DNA of 64,000 nucleotides from Cytophagaceae bacterium (GCA_027486845.1 JAIXOL010000008.1:62001-126000); one strand, 5' to 3'; positions 1-9,534 are shown, counted from the first letter of the stretch. Numbers and translations are program-made. The notes: generated by a model from the letters alone, not told the origin.

Positions 1-2186
1 GTGCCAAGTGCCACGACCATAAATATGACCCAATTTCGCAGAAAAATTATTATGAATTGTTCAGTTTTTTCAATAACGTAAGAGAAGCAGGGCAAATTTC
101 GTGGAATGATGACCTTCCTACTCCTACCTTACTTTTACCAACTTCAGAGCAGGAAAAAGTTGTTAGTTTCATCAAAAACTCCATTTCTGACCAAGAGCAA
201 AAAGTTATCGAAACACAAAATTCAGCTTCAGCAGATTTTGAAAAATGGCTACAAGAAAACCAGCATAAGTCGCTAGCTAACAATACTTTACCACAAATTG
301 GCTTACAAGGGCTTTATACATTTGAAGATTCACTTCGAAATAGTATTAATTCAAAACAATCAGGTGTGATGCGTCGTGATGCCGGGACACTTGATAAACC
401 TACATTCGAGAAAAACTCCAAGGGAAAAGTATTGCTCTTAGATGGAGATGTTTACGCCGATTTAAAAGACGTGGGCATTTTCCGAAAATCAGAAGCTTTT
501 ACGGTCGGAATGTGGGTCTATATCCCAAAAGAAATGAAGGATGGAGTAATTTTTCATAAAAGTAATGCCGAGCGTCTGTATAATTTCAAGGGCTATCACC
601 TTTTTCTACGAAACAACAAATTTGAAATCACGATGGCTCACACTGCCCCTTCGAATGCCATTACAAAATTGAGTTTGAAAGATGCTCCGCGTGAAAAATG
701 GTTGCATTTAAGCATGACTTATGATGGTTCTGCCAAAGCCAATGGCTTCAAATTATACCTCGATGGCGAAGAGACACCTATGGAAACCATCATCGACCAG
801 TTATACAAGGACATCATTTTTTATTCAAAATCAGAACCTGCTTTGCAGATTGGTGGTTGGTGGCGTGGCTTAGGTTTTAAGGGTGGAAAAGTTGACGAAA
901 TAGTTGTTTATAATCGAACATTAACACCTTTTGAAGTGAAAATCTTAGCAAAAAAAGCCGATTGGAGCAATATTTCCAATAAATCAGTACTTGAACTAAA
1001 TACTCAAGAGAAGGCTGTTTTAAAGGAATATTACTTTTCAGCCGTCAATTCAGCTATTTTGTCTTCAAAAAAAGAATTGCAAAAACTCCGAACGGCTTTA
1101 TCTGATTCAAGCGAAAAAGTTGCTGAAATAATGGTCATGCAAGAAATGCCTAAACCTAAAATAACGCACTTACTTCATCGAGGGCAATATGATGCCTTGG
1201 GCGAAGAGGTAAAACCCAATACTCCTAAAGATATTCTTGCATTTCCTGCCAATTTACCCAAAAATCGACTTGGTTTGGCTCAATGGCTTACTGACAAAAA
1301 TAACCCACTAACTGCAAGAGTAGCGGTAAACCGATTTTGGCAAAATTTCTTCGGAGTGGGTATTGTGAAAACTACCGAAGATTTTGGCAATCAAGGCGAA
1401 ATGCCAAGTCACCTCGAATTATTAGATTGGCTAGCTGTTAATTTCCAAGCAGGTTGGGATATAAAAAAACTCAACAAACTAATTGTAATGTCGGCCACGT
1501 ATAGACAAGATTCAAAAACTACCAAAGAAGTAAGGGAGCGTGACCCCGAAAATCGTTTACTTTCGCACGGGCCAAGTAATCGACTAACTGCCGAAATGGT
1601 ACGTGATAACGCTTTGGCGGTAAGCGGTCTAATCAATAAAAAAATTGGTGGTAAAAGCGTAAAACCTTACCAACCCGATGGACTTTGGGAAATTAATAAC
1701 ACGCATTATACCCAAGATTCGAGCGATGCCATCTATCGTCGAAGCCTATATGTCATCGTCAAACGTTCGGTGCCAAATCCAACTTTGGGCACATTCGATT
1801 CCCCATCTCGCAGCTATTGTGTGGTTCGCCGTCAAAAGACCAATACACCTTTGCAAGCCCTTGTTACGCTTAATGACCCAACATTTATTGAAGCTGCCAA
1901 AGTTATGGGTGAAAGCATGACCAAGCAAGCTGACACACGAAAAGCAATTATTGAAATGTATCGAAAACTAAGTAGTAAAATGCCTTCTGAACGCGAACTA
2001 AATTTACTTTTATCTCTTCAAAAGGCTGAATATGAACAGTTTAAGCAAAATCCAGATAAAACTAAAGGTTGGCTAAAAACTGGACTTTACAAAATTGACC
2101 CAACTTTAGATGTAGCCGCAGTAGCCGCCAATGCTATTGTCGCAAGTACGATTTTAAACTCAGATGCAATTATTACGAAAAGATAA
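1..2186 (+). CDS. DUF1549/LamG/DUF1553 (PSD1-type) protein, 5' partial
   Basis: The frame is open from base 3, and bases 1-2 (gt) fit the end of a TGT Cys codon, so the visible start [10 protein letters not shown] is the end of a CxxCHDHK motif typical of DUF1549. The real start lies left of the window; the TTG at 57 is internal. Then come a LamG-like jellyroll (about 435-950: [22 protein letters not shown]) and DUF1553 (about 1225-2040: [37 protein letters not shown]). Such proteins are secreted, often have an N-terminal cytochrome c domain, and almost always pair with a DUF1501 protein, as here. Their biochemical function is not established; a role in polysaccharide metabolism has been proposed. 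About 727 residues are visible. Confidence 0.9.
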   Translation, partial: AKCHDHKYDPISQKNYYELFSFFNNVREAGQISWNDDLPTPTLLLPTSEQEKVVSFIKNSISDQEQKVIETQNSASADFEKWLQENQHKSLANNTLPQIGLQGLYTFEDSLRNSINSKQSGVMRRDAGTLDKPTFEKNSKGKVLLLDGDVYADLKDVGIFRKSEAFTVGMWVYIPKEMKDGVIFHKSNAERLYNFKGYHLFLRNNKFEITMAHTAPSNAITKLSLKDAPREKWLHLSMTYDGSAKANGFKLYLDGEETPMETIIDQLYKDIIFYSKSEPALQIGGWWRGLGFKGGKVDEIVVYNRTLTPFEVKILAKKADWSNISNKSVLELNTQEKAVLKEYYFSAVNSAILSSKKELQKLRTALSDSSEKVAEIMVMQEMPKPKITHLLHRGQYDALGEEVKPNTPKDILAFPANLPKNRLGLAQWLTDKNNPLTARVAVNRFWQNFFGVGIVKTTEDFGNQGEMPSHLELLDWLAVNFQAGWDIKKLNKLIVMSATYRQDSKTTKEVRERDPENRLLSHGPSNRLTAEMVRDNALAVSGLINKKIGGKSVKPYQPDGLWEINNTHYTQDSSDAIYRRSLYVIVKRSVPNPTLGTFDSPSRSYCVVRRQKTNTPLQALVTLNDPTFIEAAKVMGESMTKQADTRKAIIEMYRKLSSKMPSERELNLLLSLQKAEYEQFKQNPDKTKGWLKTGLYKIDPTLDVAAVAANAIVASTILNSDAIITKR

Positions 2187-2187
2187 A

Positions 2188-3666
2188 ATGGCACATCACG
2201 ACGATACTTTCAAACTACATTCTCCTGAATTTTCGGCTTTAAATCGAAAATTAGATAGACGAAACTTTTTACTTCGAACTGCCTCTGGTTTAGGGGCAAT
2301 GGCTTTGGGTAGTTTGATTAGTTCAAACGCAAAAGGCAATATGCTTGAACAGCAAATTATGAGTGCTTTGCCGAGCATTGCCCCCAAAGCTAAGCGAGTC
2401 GTTTATTTGTTCATGAGTGGTGGGCCTTCACAATTTGAAACTTTCGACTATAAACCCAAACTCAGCAATATGTTTGGTCAAGGCTTGCCTGATTCGGTGC
2501 GAAAAGGACAAAGACTAACGGGTATGAGTGCCAATCAAGCTGTTTTGCCACTCGTCCCGTCGGCCTATAAATTTAATCAATATGGAAAAAGCAAAACTTG
2601 GGTAAGCGATTTACTGCCTTATACGGCACAAGTTGTTGATGATTTGTGCATCGTAAAATCTATGTTTACTGAGCAAATCAATCATGACCCCGCCATAACG
2701 TTTTTTCAAACTGGGCATCAACTTCCTGGCCGTCCTTCGATTGGCTCTTGGATGAGCTACGGACTTGGTTCTGAAAATCAAAACCTGCCTGCATTTATTG
2801 TGCTAGTTTCAAAAAATGCCTCAAAAGACCAGCCTCTTTATGCACGTCTTTGGGGAAATGGTTTTTTACCTTCCGAGCATCAAGGAGTACAATTCCGTTC
2901 GGGAAAAGACCCTGTTCTATTTCTTAATAATCCCGAAGGATATGACGGCCAAGACCGCCAACAAATGCTGGAATATTTGACCAAACTCAACCAACTACAA
3001 AACGAAACTTGGGGAGACCCCGAAGTAGATGCACGAATCGCCCAATACGAAATGGCATATCGCATGCAAACTTCAGTTCCCGAAGTAATGGATACTTCTA
3101 AAGAACCCGATGAAGTTTTTGAACTTTATGGCGAAGGTAGTCGAGATAAGGGAACTTATGCTGCTAATTGCCTTTTAGCTCGAAAATTGCTCGAAAAAGA
3201 CGTCAGATTTGTGCAGCTTTATCACCAAGGTTGGGATCATCACGGCTCATTGCCCAAAGGAATGGCTCACCAATGCAAACAAACCGATAGAGCCACCGCT
3301 GCCTTGATTATTGATTTAAAAAGAAGAGGTTTGCTCGAAGATACTTTGGTAGTTTGGGGCGGAGAATTTGGCCGAACGGTTTACTCTCAAGGAAAATTAA
3401 CAAAAGATGATTACGGGCGTGACCATCACCCAAGGTGCTTTACAATGTGGATGGCTGGAGCGGGCGTAAAACCAGGCATCAGCTACGGAGAAACTGATGA
3501 TTTCAGCTATAATATCTTAAAAAACCCTGTACATGTACACGATTTTCAAGCTACTTTATTGCATCTCATGGGTATTGATCACGAACAGTTGACATACAAA
3601 TATCAAGGTCGTCGTTTTCGTTTAACAGATGTGCATGGGCAAGTAATAAAAGGAATTTTATCGTAA
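2188..3666 (+). CDS. DUF1501 domain-containing protein, Tat-exported
   Basis: A 492-aa protein of the DUF1501 family (alkaline-phosphatase/sulfatase-like fold). The ATG at 2188 begins one base after the stop of the upstream PSD1 gene. An in-frame ATG at 2164 would overlap that gene and add eight unlikely residues, so 2188 is preferred. A twin-arginine signal (LDRRNFLLRTASGLGAMALG) near residues 24-43 predicts folded export. Family hallmarks are FMSGGPSQFETFDYKP, SIGSWMSYGLG, WDHHG, VVWGGEFGRT and GRDHHPRCFTMWMAG; the Asp/His-rich motifs resemble phosphatase-type metal sites. The gene pairing with PSD1 is conserved in planctomycetes and Cytophagales. Substrate is unknown. Confidence 0.9.
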   Translation: MAHHDDTFKLHSPEFSALNRKLDRRNFLLRTASGLGAMALGSLISSNAKGNMLEQQIMSALPSIAPKAKRVVYLFMSGGPSQFETFDYKPKLSNMFGQGLPDSVRKGQRLTGMSANQAVLPLVPSAYKFNQYGKSKTWVSDLLPYTAQVVDDLCIVKSMFTEQINHDPAITFFQTGHQLPGRPSIGSWMSYGLGSENQNLPAFIVLVSKNASKDQPLYARLWGNGFLPSEHQGVQFRSGKDPVLFLNNPEGYDGQDRQQMLEYLTKLNQLQNETWGDPEVDARIAQYEMAYRMQTSVPEVMDTSKEPDEVFELYGEGSRDKGTYAANCLLARKLLEKDVRFVQLYHQGWDHHGSLPKGMAHQCKQTDRATAALIIDLKRRGLLEDTLVVWGGEFGRTVYSQGKLTKDDYGRDHHPRCFTMWMAGAGVKPGISYGETDDFSYNILKNPVHVHDFQATLLHLMGIDHEQLTYKYQGRRFRLTDVHGQVIKGILS

Positions 3667-3690
3667 ATTTGCGATATAAAACATTTAAAC

Positions 3691-4311
3691 TTGAAACACT
3701 TCTGGGTCATATTCAAATTATTGTTATTGATAGTTTTTGCACTTCGTTTATTAAAATCTAATCGAAAAGTAGCAAAATTTGAGCATGACCAAAAACGTGG
3801 GTTTTTCAATTTATTTCAAGAAAGAGCCTTTTCTGAAAAAATAGTTTTTACACTTGAAAGCACTACGCATGAGTTACAGTTAAAAGAACTTTTCCGAAAA
3901 ATCATTCGCCCAAAAGAAGAACTTTGGAAACAAAACGGCGGACAACTCGATGATTTTTTTACTACTTTGACTTTAGAAGAACGCATCATTTACGTAGTAT
4001 ATCTTTCCAATAAAAGTTTGCAGAAAGGGAGTATTTTCAACTTTTTATGGTATAAAACCGAATGGATTATTGCTTTTGGACAGATTTTGAAACACGTGAA
4101 AGAAGAATCGCTTTACGCTCATTATCAACAAGTTATCCTCGAAACTTGTCATTTTGATTTGGAAAGCATTTCGCCTGAACACAAAAACTTTTTCGACCTC
4201 GAACTTCACCCTGATGGAAGCAAAGAATTTGACTCAGTTAGGCTTTTTGATAAAGAATTTGATAGAAATGTATTTTATCTGAAAGCCACATCCTTTAGCA
4301 CCTTAAACTAA
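3691..4311 (+). CDS. Hypothetical protein with N-terminal membrane anchor
   Basis: A 206-aa protein that I do not recognise. Residues 3-20 (FWVIFKLLLLIVFALRLL) form one hydrophobic helix, followed by a charged, Phe-rich, soluble-looking region with many Glu/Lys. The only plausible start is TTG at 3691, 24 nt after the DUF1501 stop, so it may be the last gene of that operon. Its 3' end overlaps the convergent ABC exporter gene by 9 nt, which leaves no room for a separate terminator. Codon use resembles its neighbours. Confidence 0.65.
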   Translation: MKHFWVIFKLLLLIVFALRLLKSNRKVAKFEHDQKRGFFNLFQERAFSEKIVFTLESTTHELQLKELFRKIIRPKEELWKQNGGQLDDFFTTLTLEERIIYVVYLSNKSLQKGSIFNFLWYKTEWIIAFGQILKHVKEESLYAHYQQVILETCHFDLESISPEHKNFFDLELHPDGSKEFDSVRLFDKEFDRNVFYLKATSFSTLN

Positions 4312-6507
4312 TTCCATCCATGCTTCATTATAAATATTATTTGTAGTACTCAATTGCTTATGGCTACCCGAATTGATAATTTCGCCATTTTCAATTATAT
4401 AAATCCTGTCGGCTATTCTAGCAGTTTGTGGCTTATGTGTTACCAAAATTATTGCCATTTCGTTTCTGATTTTATGAAGCAATTGCAAAATAAACTTTTC
4501 AGTTATTCTATCCATTGCTGAAGTTGCTTCGTCTAATAAAAGTAGTTGTGGATTTCGATATAATGCCCTTGCCAAAGCTACCATCTGCCTTTGTCCACCC
4601 GAGATATTGATACCTTCTTCGCCTAAAATAGTTAAATAACCTTGTGGAAAATCTTCAAAAAACTGTGAAAATTTATAGCTTTCACAAAATTCAATAACTT
4701 TTTTGGCTTCTTCTTGTGTATTTTCTAAACAAATATTATCTAAAAGTGTGCCATTGAAAAGTTTAGTTTGTTGTGGAACAACACCTAAAATATCTCGCCA
4801 TGCTTTTGTATCAATTTTATTCCAATCTTCTGAATTAACAACAATTTTACCAGAATCTACTTCATAAAACCTTTGAATAATTTGAATTAATGTGCTTTTT
4901 CCAGAGCCACTTTCACCCCATAAAGCTATCATTTCTCCTTTTTTTACATTTAAAGAAATGTTTTTGAGTAAAAGTTTTCTACCGACGAAGCGAAAAGACA
5001 AATTTTTGATTTCTAAATTTAAAAACTCCGAGCCATTGGGAACCGAGCGTAGTCGAGGTTTTGTTTCAATATTCACAAACTCAAACATTCTATCAAAAGC
5101 TACTTTTGCTTCTTGAAGCTGAATATTGGTCATTGCTAAGGCACTCACCGCAGGGATAATATTTCCAGCAATTGATAAAATGGCCATCATTTCGCCAATT
5201 TTCAAGGTTTTAATGATGACTAACCAAGAAGCACAGCTTATCATACCGACTAATAAAACAACAGAAATTATTTCGCCTAAAAGTCCAAAATACAAGCTTA
5301 ATTTGCCTAAATTATATACTTTTGTCTGAAAAACACCATAAATTATTTTTGTAAGATTAATGAAAAATGGTTCTTTATTACTTGCTTTGATTACTTCAAT
5401 GCCTTGAATAGTATCAATATAATTACTTTCATTTTGGGCGTAAGAAGCCATTACTTCTTTTTGTTGTCTAATGATTTTTTTGTTAAAAAACCATACTAAA
5501 CCCCCAAATAAAGGAATACTTGCCAAAGCAACCAAACCTATTGAAACCGAAATTGTGAAAACATAGATTGACGAAGCAATTAAAACCAATAAATTAATAA
5601 GCACATTGCCAGTAAGAAAACTAACTGTTTGCTGAATACGTCGGGTATCATTCATTCGAGCAATGAGTTCTCCTGTTTTACGACTATCAAAAAATGACTT
5701 AGGTAAACTTAGGAGTGAACTATAAAAACCATCAATAATGCGATTATTGAAGCCCTGACTTTGCTGATTGAGTAGAAAACCACGCAAGTAGCTCATAAAA
5801 CTACGTGCAAGAAGCAAAATAAAGAGTAACACCAAACCTAAAATAAGTCGTTTGGTATCTTGTTTGGGTAAAATATCATCTATCAATCTTTGTGAAAAAA
5901 TAGCCGTTGAAATACCTAAACTTGCAATAATAACGCCCATGATTGATGCAATACCCAAAATCGTAAAGTCTGGGCGAACAATATTCAAAAACCATTCCTT
6001 TTTTTGTTGCTGTTCCTCCGAAACTTGCTTCAAGTGCTCATTTGGCGTTAGCACCAATAATGCCTTTGTTTGCCAAATTTTATCTAATTCCTTTACCGAA
6101 TATTCAATAATTCCCTTTGCAGGGTCGCCAATGGTTAAAGTTTTATTCTCTTCTGAATTATTCAAATTAGGGTAAAACACTAAATAATGTTCCATTTTCC
6201 CTTCTAAAACTACATGGAGAATAGCAGGAGTAGAGAGTTCTTTTAAATTATCGATACTTTCGGCTTCCATGCCTTCTGCTGTGAATCCTATTTGGTTTGC
6301 TGCTTGATATAAACCCAAAAGTGTTGTGCCTTGCTTATCTGTGCCACTTAGCTCACGCAAGCGTTCGAGTTTCATTTCTCCCCCATGAAACCTCAGAATA
6401 GAAAGCAGACAAGCCACACCACAATCTGACTGCCCTTGTTGCAAGGTAAAGCCTTTGGATTGAGAATGATTTTTATTTGAAAACAAATTAGTGAAAAAAA
6501 GTTTCAT
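4303..6507 (-). CDS. C39-peptidase-containing ABC exporter (peptide/bacteriocin type)
   Basis: A 734-aa ATP-binding exporter with three parts. The N-terminal C39 cysteine peptidase has Gln23/24 and Cys29 (QSDCGVACL), His107 (MEHYLVF) and Asp128 (IGDPAKG), so the triad is intact. A six-helix ABC type-1 membrane domain spans about 180-460. The nucleotide-binding domain has Walker A GESGSGKST (about 528), signature ISGGQ (about 635), Walker B LLLLDEATS (about 655) and the H-loop THK. This family cuts double-glycine leaders during export; a matching GG-leader peptide lies upstream in the same gene string. Residues about 484-489 (RLRSVP), in the linker before the ATPase, are encoded by a copy of a dispersed repeat. 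No HlyD adaptor gene is adjacent. Confidence 0.95.
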   Translation of the reverse strand: MKLFFTNLFSNKNHSQSKGFTLQQGQSDCGVACLLSILRFHGGEMKLERLRELSGTDKQGTTLLGLYQAANQIGFTAEGMEAESIDNLKELSTPAILHVVLEGKMEHYLVFYPNLNNSEENKTLTIGDPAKGIIEYSVKELDKIWQTKALLVLTPNEHLKQVSEEQQQKKEWFLNIVRPDFTILGIASIMGVIIASLGISTAIFSQRLIDDILPKQDTKRLILGLVLLFILLLARSFMSYLRGFLLNQQSQGFNNRIIDGFYSSLLSLPKSFFDSRKTGELIARMNDTRRIQQTVSFLTGNVLINLLVLIASSIYVFTISVSIGLVALASIPLFGGLVWFFNKKIIRQQKEVMASYAQNESNYIDTIQGIEVIKASNKEPFFINLTKIIYGVFQTKVYNLGKLSLYFGLLGEIISVVLLVGMISCASWLVIIKTLKIGEMMAILSIAGNIIPAVSALAMTNIQLQEAKVAFDRMFEFVNIETKPRLRSVPNGSEFLNLEIKNLSFRFVGRKLLLKNISLNVKKGEMIALWGESGSGKSTLIQIIQRFYEVDSGKIVVNSEDWNKIDTKAWRDILGVVPQQTKLFNGTLLDNICLENTQEEAKKVIEFCESYKFSQFFEDFPQGYLTILGEEGINISGGQRQMVALARALYRNPQLLLLDEATSAMDRITEKFILQLLHKIRNEMAIILVTHKPQTARIADRIYIIENGEIINSGSHKQLSTTNNIYNEAWMELV
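5038..5060. repeat. Dispersed GAGCGTAGTCGA-type repeat inside a CDS
   Basis: The core CCGAGCGTAGTCGAGG at 5043-5058 belongs to the same family as 23500-23519 and 36024-36043. Here it is translated in frame as part of the linker (KPRLRSVPNGS) between the membrane and ATPase domains of the C39 exporter. Confidence 0.6.
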
Positions 6508-6573
6508 GGAATGGATTGGATAAGTTTGCGATTAACCATTCGATAAGTAGATATAGTATTTTTAGCAGCATGA

Positions 6574-7083
6574 TTATAGATATTTTAGAATAACTTCGAT
6601 TTTGGTTTCGCCGTCGAATTTTCTTACAAGTTTTTTGTCTTTATAAATCAAAATTGTTGGATTTGTGCTAATGTTAAAGTTCTTATTCAAATCTGTTATT
6701 GAAATTTTTGCAATTTTCAGTGAAGGTATTGTTTCTTGAATTTTATATTTTTCTTCAAACTTCAAAAGATTTTCTATTGGTTCAATAGAAAGCCAAAGCA
6801 CATTTCTATTTTTGAAATTATTTTTATATTTAATAATTTCTTCTGCTTCATTTTGACAATGTTCGCAGTCAGTATTAAAAAAGAAAATAATTGAAGACTG
6901 ATTAGTAAGATTTTGTAAATCTATTTTTGAACCATCTATTTTGTCTAAAATTATTTTAGACATCGTTTTTTCATTTTCTCTTTTTACTTGAATAGATTCA
7001 TATTTCTCAATAATCAGAAAAGCTAATCCGAATATGATAATAATTGATAGCGATATAATTAACCATAAAATTTTCTTTCTCAT
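6574..7083 (-). CDS. Membrane-anchored thioredoxin-like protein
   Basis: A 169-aa protein with one N-terminal transmembrane helix (about residues 5-24) and a periplasmic thioredoxin/TlpA-like fold. The redox motif is CEHC at Cys73-Cys76 (FFFNTDCEHCQNE), and STNPTILIY supplies the cis-proline loop. Such proteins oxidise, reduce or isomerise disulfides outside the cytoplasm. It lies 7 nt after the preceding membrane-protein gene and 66 nt before the C39 exporter on the same strand. The GG-leader peptide of this locus would carry two cysteines after cleavage, so a role in its disulfide is a reasonable inference; cytochrome or respiratory thiol work is the alternative. Confidence 0.85.
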   Translation of the reverse strand: MRKKILWLIISLSIIIIFGLAFLIIEKYESIQVKRENEKTMSKIILDKIDGSKIDLQNLTNQSSIIFFFNTDCEHCQNEAEEIIKYKNNFKNRNVLWLSIEPIENLLKFEEKYKIQETIPSLKIAKISITDLNKNFNISTNPTILIYKDKKLVRKFDGETKIEVILKYL

Positions 7084-7090
7084 ATAATGA

Positions 7091-7726
7091 TTAATTTGAA
7101 AACATGAGGCTAAATAGACTTACAGCAAGCGACCAAATAAAAAAAGGCAAAACGTAGGCGAATAAAACTAATTTTAGACTTTTAGGAAATGATTCATTAG
7201 TGATTTCATGTATTTTTGATGATAATATTAATACATAGAAAACTTCTAATATACTTACAAAACTAAATAAATACGAAAAAGGTAAAAAATCTTTTCCATT
7301 GAAAATACTATATAAAGAAAGACTAAAAAGGTAATTTGTTTCAACATTTGGACTAATATTAAGCAACAAATACCAAATGATTTTTAATAAATCGGGTAAA
7401 AAAAATATTAACTCTAATAGTATTACAGTAGCTAAGATTTCAGATAATTTGAAATTAATATTCAAAAAATAGCTTCCAGCCCTTAATGAAAGTATAATAA
7501 ATAAAATTTTTGGGGGATAAATAAAAATTAATTTTAACAAAAAATTAAATGTTAAAAACTTTTCCCAGTAAAATGAATTATCCAGTTTTATGCCATCAGA
7601 TTCTGTTAAAACTTCTCTGATAGGTAGTTCAACATATCTAAACGAAGTATATGAAAAAATGAATATTGCTAATATTAAAAAAATAGAAGCAATAGCAATT
7701 TTTTGAGTATTATTTTGTATCGTCAT
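7091..7726 (-). CDS. Multi-span integral membrane protein of the peptide-export locus
   Basis: A 211-aa, very hydrophobic protein with about five predicted helices (residues roughly 9-26, 65-85, 95-118, 145-170 and 185-208). No catalytic motif is visible. It starts 12 nt downstream of the CarboxypepD_reg gene and ends 7 nt before the thioredoxin-like gene, so the three are almost certainly cotranscribed. Its position in a peptide-secretion locus would suit an immunity protein or an export accessory, but nothing in the sequence decides this. Similar orphan proteins are sometimes labelled permease-like in Bacteroidota. Confidence 0.75.
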   Translation of the reverse strand: MTIQNNTQKIAIASIFLILAIFIFSYTSFRYVELPIREVLTESDGIKLDNSFYWEKFLTFNFLLKLIFIYPPKILFIILSLRAGSYFLNINFKLSEILATVILLELIFFLPDLLKIIWYLLLNISPNVETNYLFSLSLYSIFNGKDFLPFSYLFSFVSILEVFYVLILSSKIHEITNESFPKSLKLVLFAYVLPFFIWSLAVSLFSLMFSN

Positions 7727-7738
7727 AGCAGAAATATT

Positions 7739-9067
7739 TTAATTCCAAAACCACCATTTCTTTTTTGTGATAATTTTGCCGTTTTCGGCGAATTGTACCT
7801 CTAAAGGCTTCGCTTTTTCCAAGTCAAGTTTTACTTTATCATTTAAAGGAGCTAAAAGCAGTAAGTTATAGTTTGTCCAAAAATCTGTATGATATTCAAA
7901 TTCTCCCTCTTCTAAATATTCTTCTTTACTTTGAGCTATCCTATTTTTTACTCTATCAAATTCTTTTCGAGAAGTAATTATATTATTGATTAGTAAAAGA
8001 GAAGCTTCAAATTCTTTAGTATTTTGGTAAGTTATATTTTCAATAAAAGAGGGGTAACTCAAACCATTTTGAGTTTTATAGATAGTCAGTTTTTTTGTAA
8101 AAACATCGGGCAATCCATTAGAAAATGAAATGTTTTGGTAATCAACTTTTGCTAAACTTCCTACGTTTCCAAAATATTCTTCCTGTCTGATAATTGTTTT
8201 ATCATCTTTTCTGATAAATAAATACCCATATTCTTCATATCTTTGAGTATTTTGAGTTATACTCATACCCTTACGAGAATACTCAACAATATAGACAGGA
8301 CAACCATCATAAACTGAAAAGTCTTTTAATCTAAATTCAAACCAACTTAAAAATTTCTTTGTTGTCACATTTATTTCATTGTTTTGCATTGAAATATAAT
8401 TTCTTAACATTGGAGAAGTATAAGTATTAATAAGGCTATTCTTTTTATCAAACATCCGTCTAAACATTTTTTCCATAAAACTTCTATCCCCATCAAAATT
8501 GCTTTTACGTAATTCATTAACTCTTATTTTAGCTCTTTCAGTTGGTGTTTGAAATCCATAATCTTGTATATCAACATCCGCTTCAACCAAATGCACGAAA
8601 CTTTCATCTTTTATACGTAATTCTCTATAAAACCCTGATAATAGGTGGTTTTTATTAATATATTTCAATTTTATTTGATTGACCGCTTGGGTTACAATAT
8701 TAAGTGTTCCCTCTTTAGCCTCTTTAATATCTATTGCACTAAGTAAAATCTCATCAATCTCTAAAAAAATCACATATTCTTTATCCGCATTTTCAGTCTT
8801 TATTTGTGTAGTATTTACAGCAACTGATTTATAACCTATGCTTCCTATTTCAATAGGGTATTTGCTAAGTGAATCTGCAAAATGAAAAGAGAATTTTCCT
8901 ACCTCATTGGATAAAGTGCCTATTCCTACTTTTTTAATTTGTATGCTGGCATATTCAACAGGTGTCGAATCTTTTTTACTTAAAAGCATTCCTTGAAATA
9001 CTTTATATTGTCCAAGTAATTGTAAGGAAGTTGCAAATAAAATCACGAAAATTGAAAATCGCTTCAT
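7739..9067 (-). CDS. CarboxypepD_reg-like (beta-sandwich) exported protein
   Basis: A 442-aa protein with a Sec signal peptide (MKRFSIFVILFATSLQLLGQ). A carboxypeptidase-regulatory-like beta-sandwich spans about 21-110 (FQGMLLSKKDSTPVEYASI, GTLSNEVGKFSFHF). The rest (about 115-442) is Lys/Asp/Glu-rich and mostly beta, resembling the body of Bacteroidota proteins that follow this domain; I see no TonB plug or clear barrel. It starts 62 nt after the GG-leader peptide gene and leads an operon with the membrane protein, thioredoxin-like protein and C39 exporter. A periplasmic or outer-membrane role in export is inference only. Confidence 0.85.
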   Translation of the reverse strand: MKRFSIFVILFATSLQLLGQYKVFQGMLLSKKDSTPVEYASIQIKKVGIGTLSNEVGKFSFHFADSLSKYPIEIGSIGYKSVAVNTTQIKTENADKEYVIFLEIDEILLSAIDIKEAKEGTLNIVTQAVNQIKLKYINKNHLLSGFYRELRIKDESFVHLVEADVDIQDYGFQTPTERAKIRVNELRKSNFDGDRSFMEKMFRRMFDKKNSLINTYTSPMLRNYISMQNNEINVTTKKFLSWFEFRLKDFSVYDGCPVYIVEYSRKGMSITQNTQRYEEYGYLFIRKDDKTIIRQEEYFGNVGSLAKVDYQNISFSNGLPDVFTKKLTIYKTQNGLSYPSFIENITYQNTKEFEASLLLINNIITSRKEFDRVKNRIAQSKEEYLEEGEFEYHTDFWTNYNLLLLAPLNDKVKLDLEKAKPLEVQFAENGKIITKKKWWFWN

Positions 9068-9129
9068 GTAAATAATTTTAAAAGCACCTACAAGTTTTAG
9101 TCTTGCAGATGCTAAATGGATACTGTTGA

Positions 9130-9354
9130 TTACTGTTCTGCTCTAAAAATTATTACATTTCCAGTTCCACTTTCAACAACCATTCCATATCCCAACCCAC
9201 CACAACCAGCGTTGATAAAACCTGAAATTGCTCCACCACCTGCTCCCCCATTAATAGAATTGTTTTGGGTAATTGTAGCTAATGATGAACAATACTCAGC
9301 CGCACCAATGCCTCCATTGTATGAAGCCATTTGATTTACTTCTAATTTTTTCAT
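9130..9354 (-). CDS. Double-glycine-leader secreted peptide (bacteriocin-like precursor)
   Basis: A 74-aa precursor. Residues 1-15 (MKKLEVNQMASYNGG) form a short GG leader: Gly at -1/-2, with hydrophobic residues at -4 (Tyr12), -7 (Met9), -12 (Leu4) and -15 (Met1), the spacing recognised by C39 peptidases. Cleavage after Gly15 would release a 59-residue peptide starting IGAAEYC, with two cysteines (Cys22, Cys51) and a Gly-rich core (GGAGGGAISGF, GCGGLGYG) like membrane-active class II bacteriocins. A C39 exporter and thioredoxin-like protein are in the same operon. It might be an antimicrobial, a signal or a modified natural-product precursor; I see no modifying enzyme. The antisense frame (9116-9334) is its shadow. 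Confidence 0.85.
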   Translation of the reverse strand: MKKLEVNQMASYNGGIGAAEYCSSLATITQNNSINGGAGGGAISGFINAGCGGLGYGMVVESGTGNVIIFRAEQ

Positions 9355-9490
9355 TGTGATAAAAATTTAATAAGCTTACCTACTCTAAATGCTTTTCGGT
9401 ATCCGCAACATTTCTATAAAAACGCTACCGCCGGCTGGAGAATTTTTGTTTGAAACGCAAGGCAAAGGTTTAAAGAAAAACCGCGAAAGT

Positions 9491-9534
9491 AAATACTCCC
9501 AAAGGAGTATTTTGGGAGTAGAAAATGAGTATTT
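9491..9534. promoter_or_regulatory. Nested alternative inverted repeats between luxR-type gene and GG peptide
   Basis: AATACTCC (9492-9499) and GGAGTATT (9504-9511) form a perfect dyad around CAAA. CTCCCAAA (9496-9503) can instead pair with TTTGGGAG (9511-9518), and AAATACTC (9491-9498) with GAGTATTT (9527-9534, reaching the last codons of the regulator gene). The three pairings are mutually exclusive. This fits either an operator with repeated half-sites or an RNA switch in the intergenic part of the transcript upstream of the peptide gene. Confidence 0.5.

Noticed and set aside
9116-9334. 72-codon plus-strand Pro-rich frame
   Set aside because: Exact antisense of the GG-leader peptide gene.
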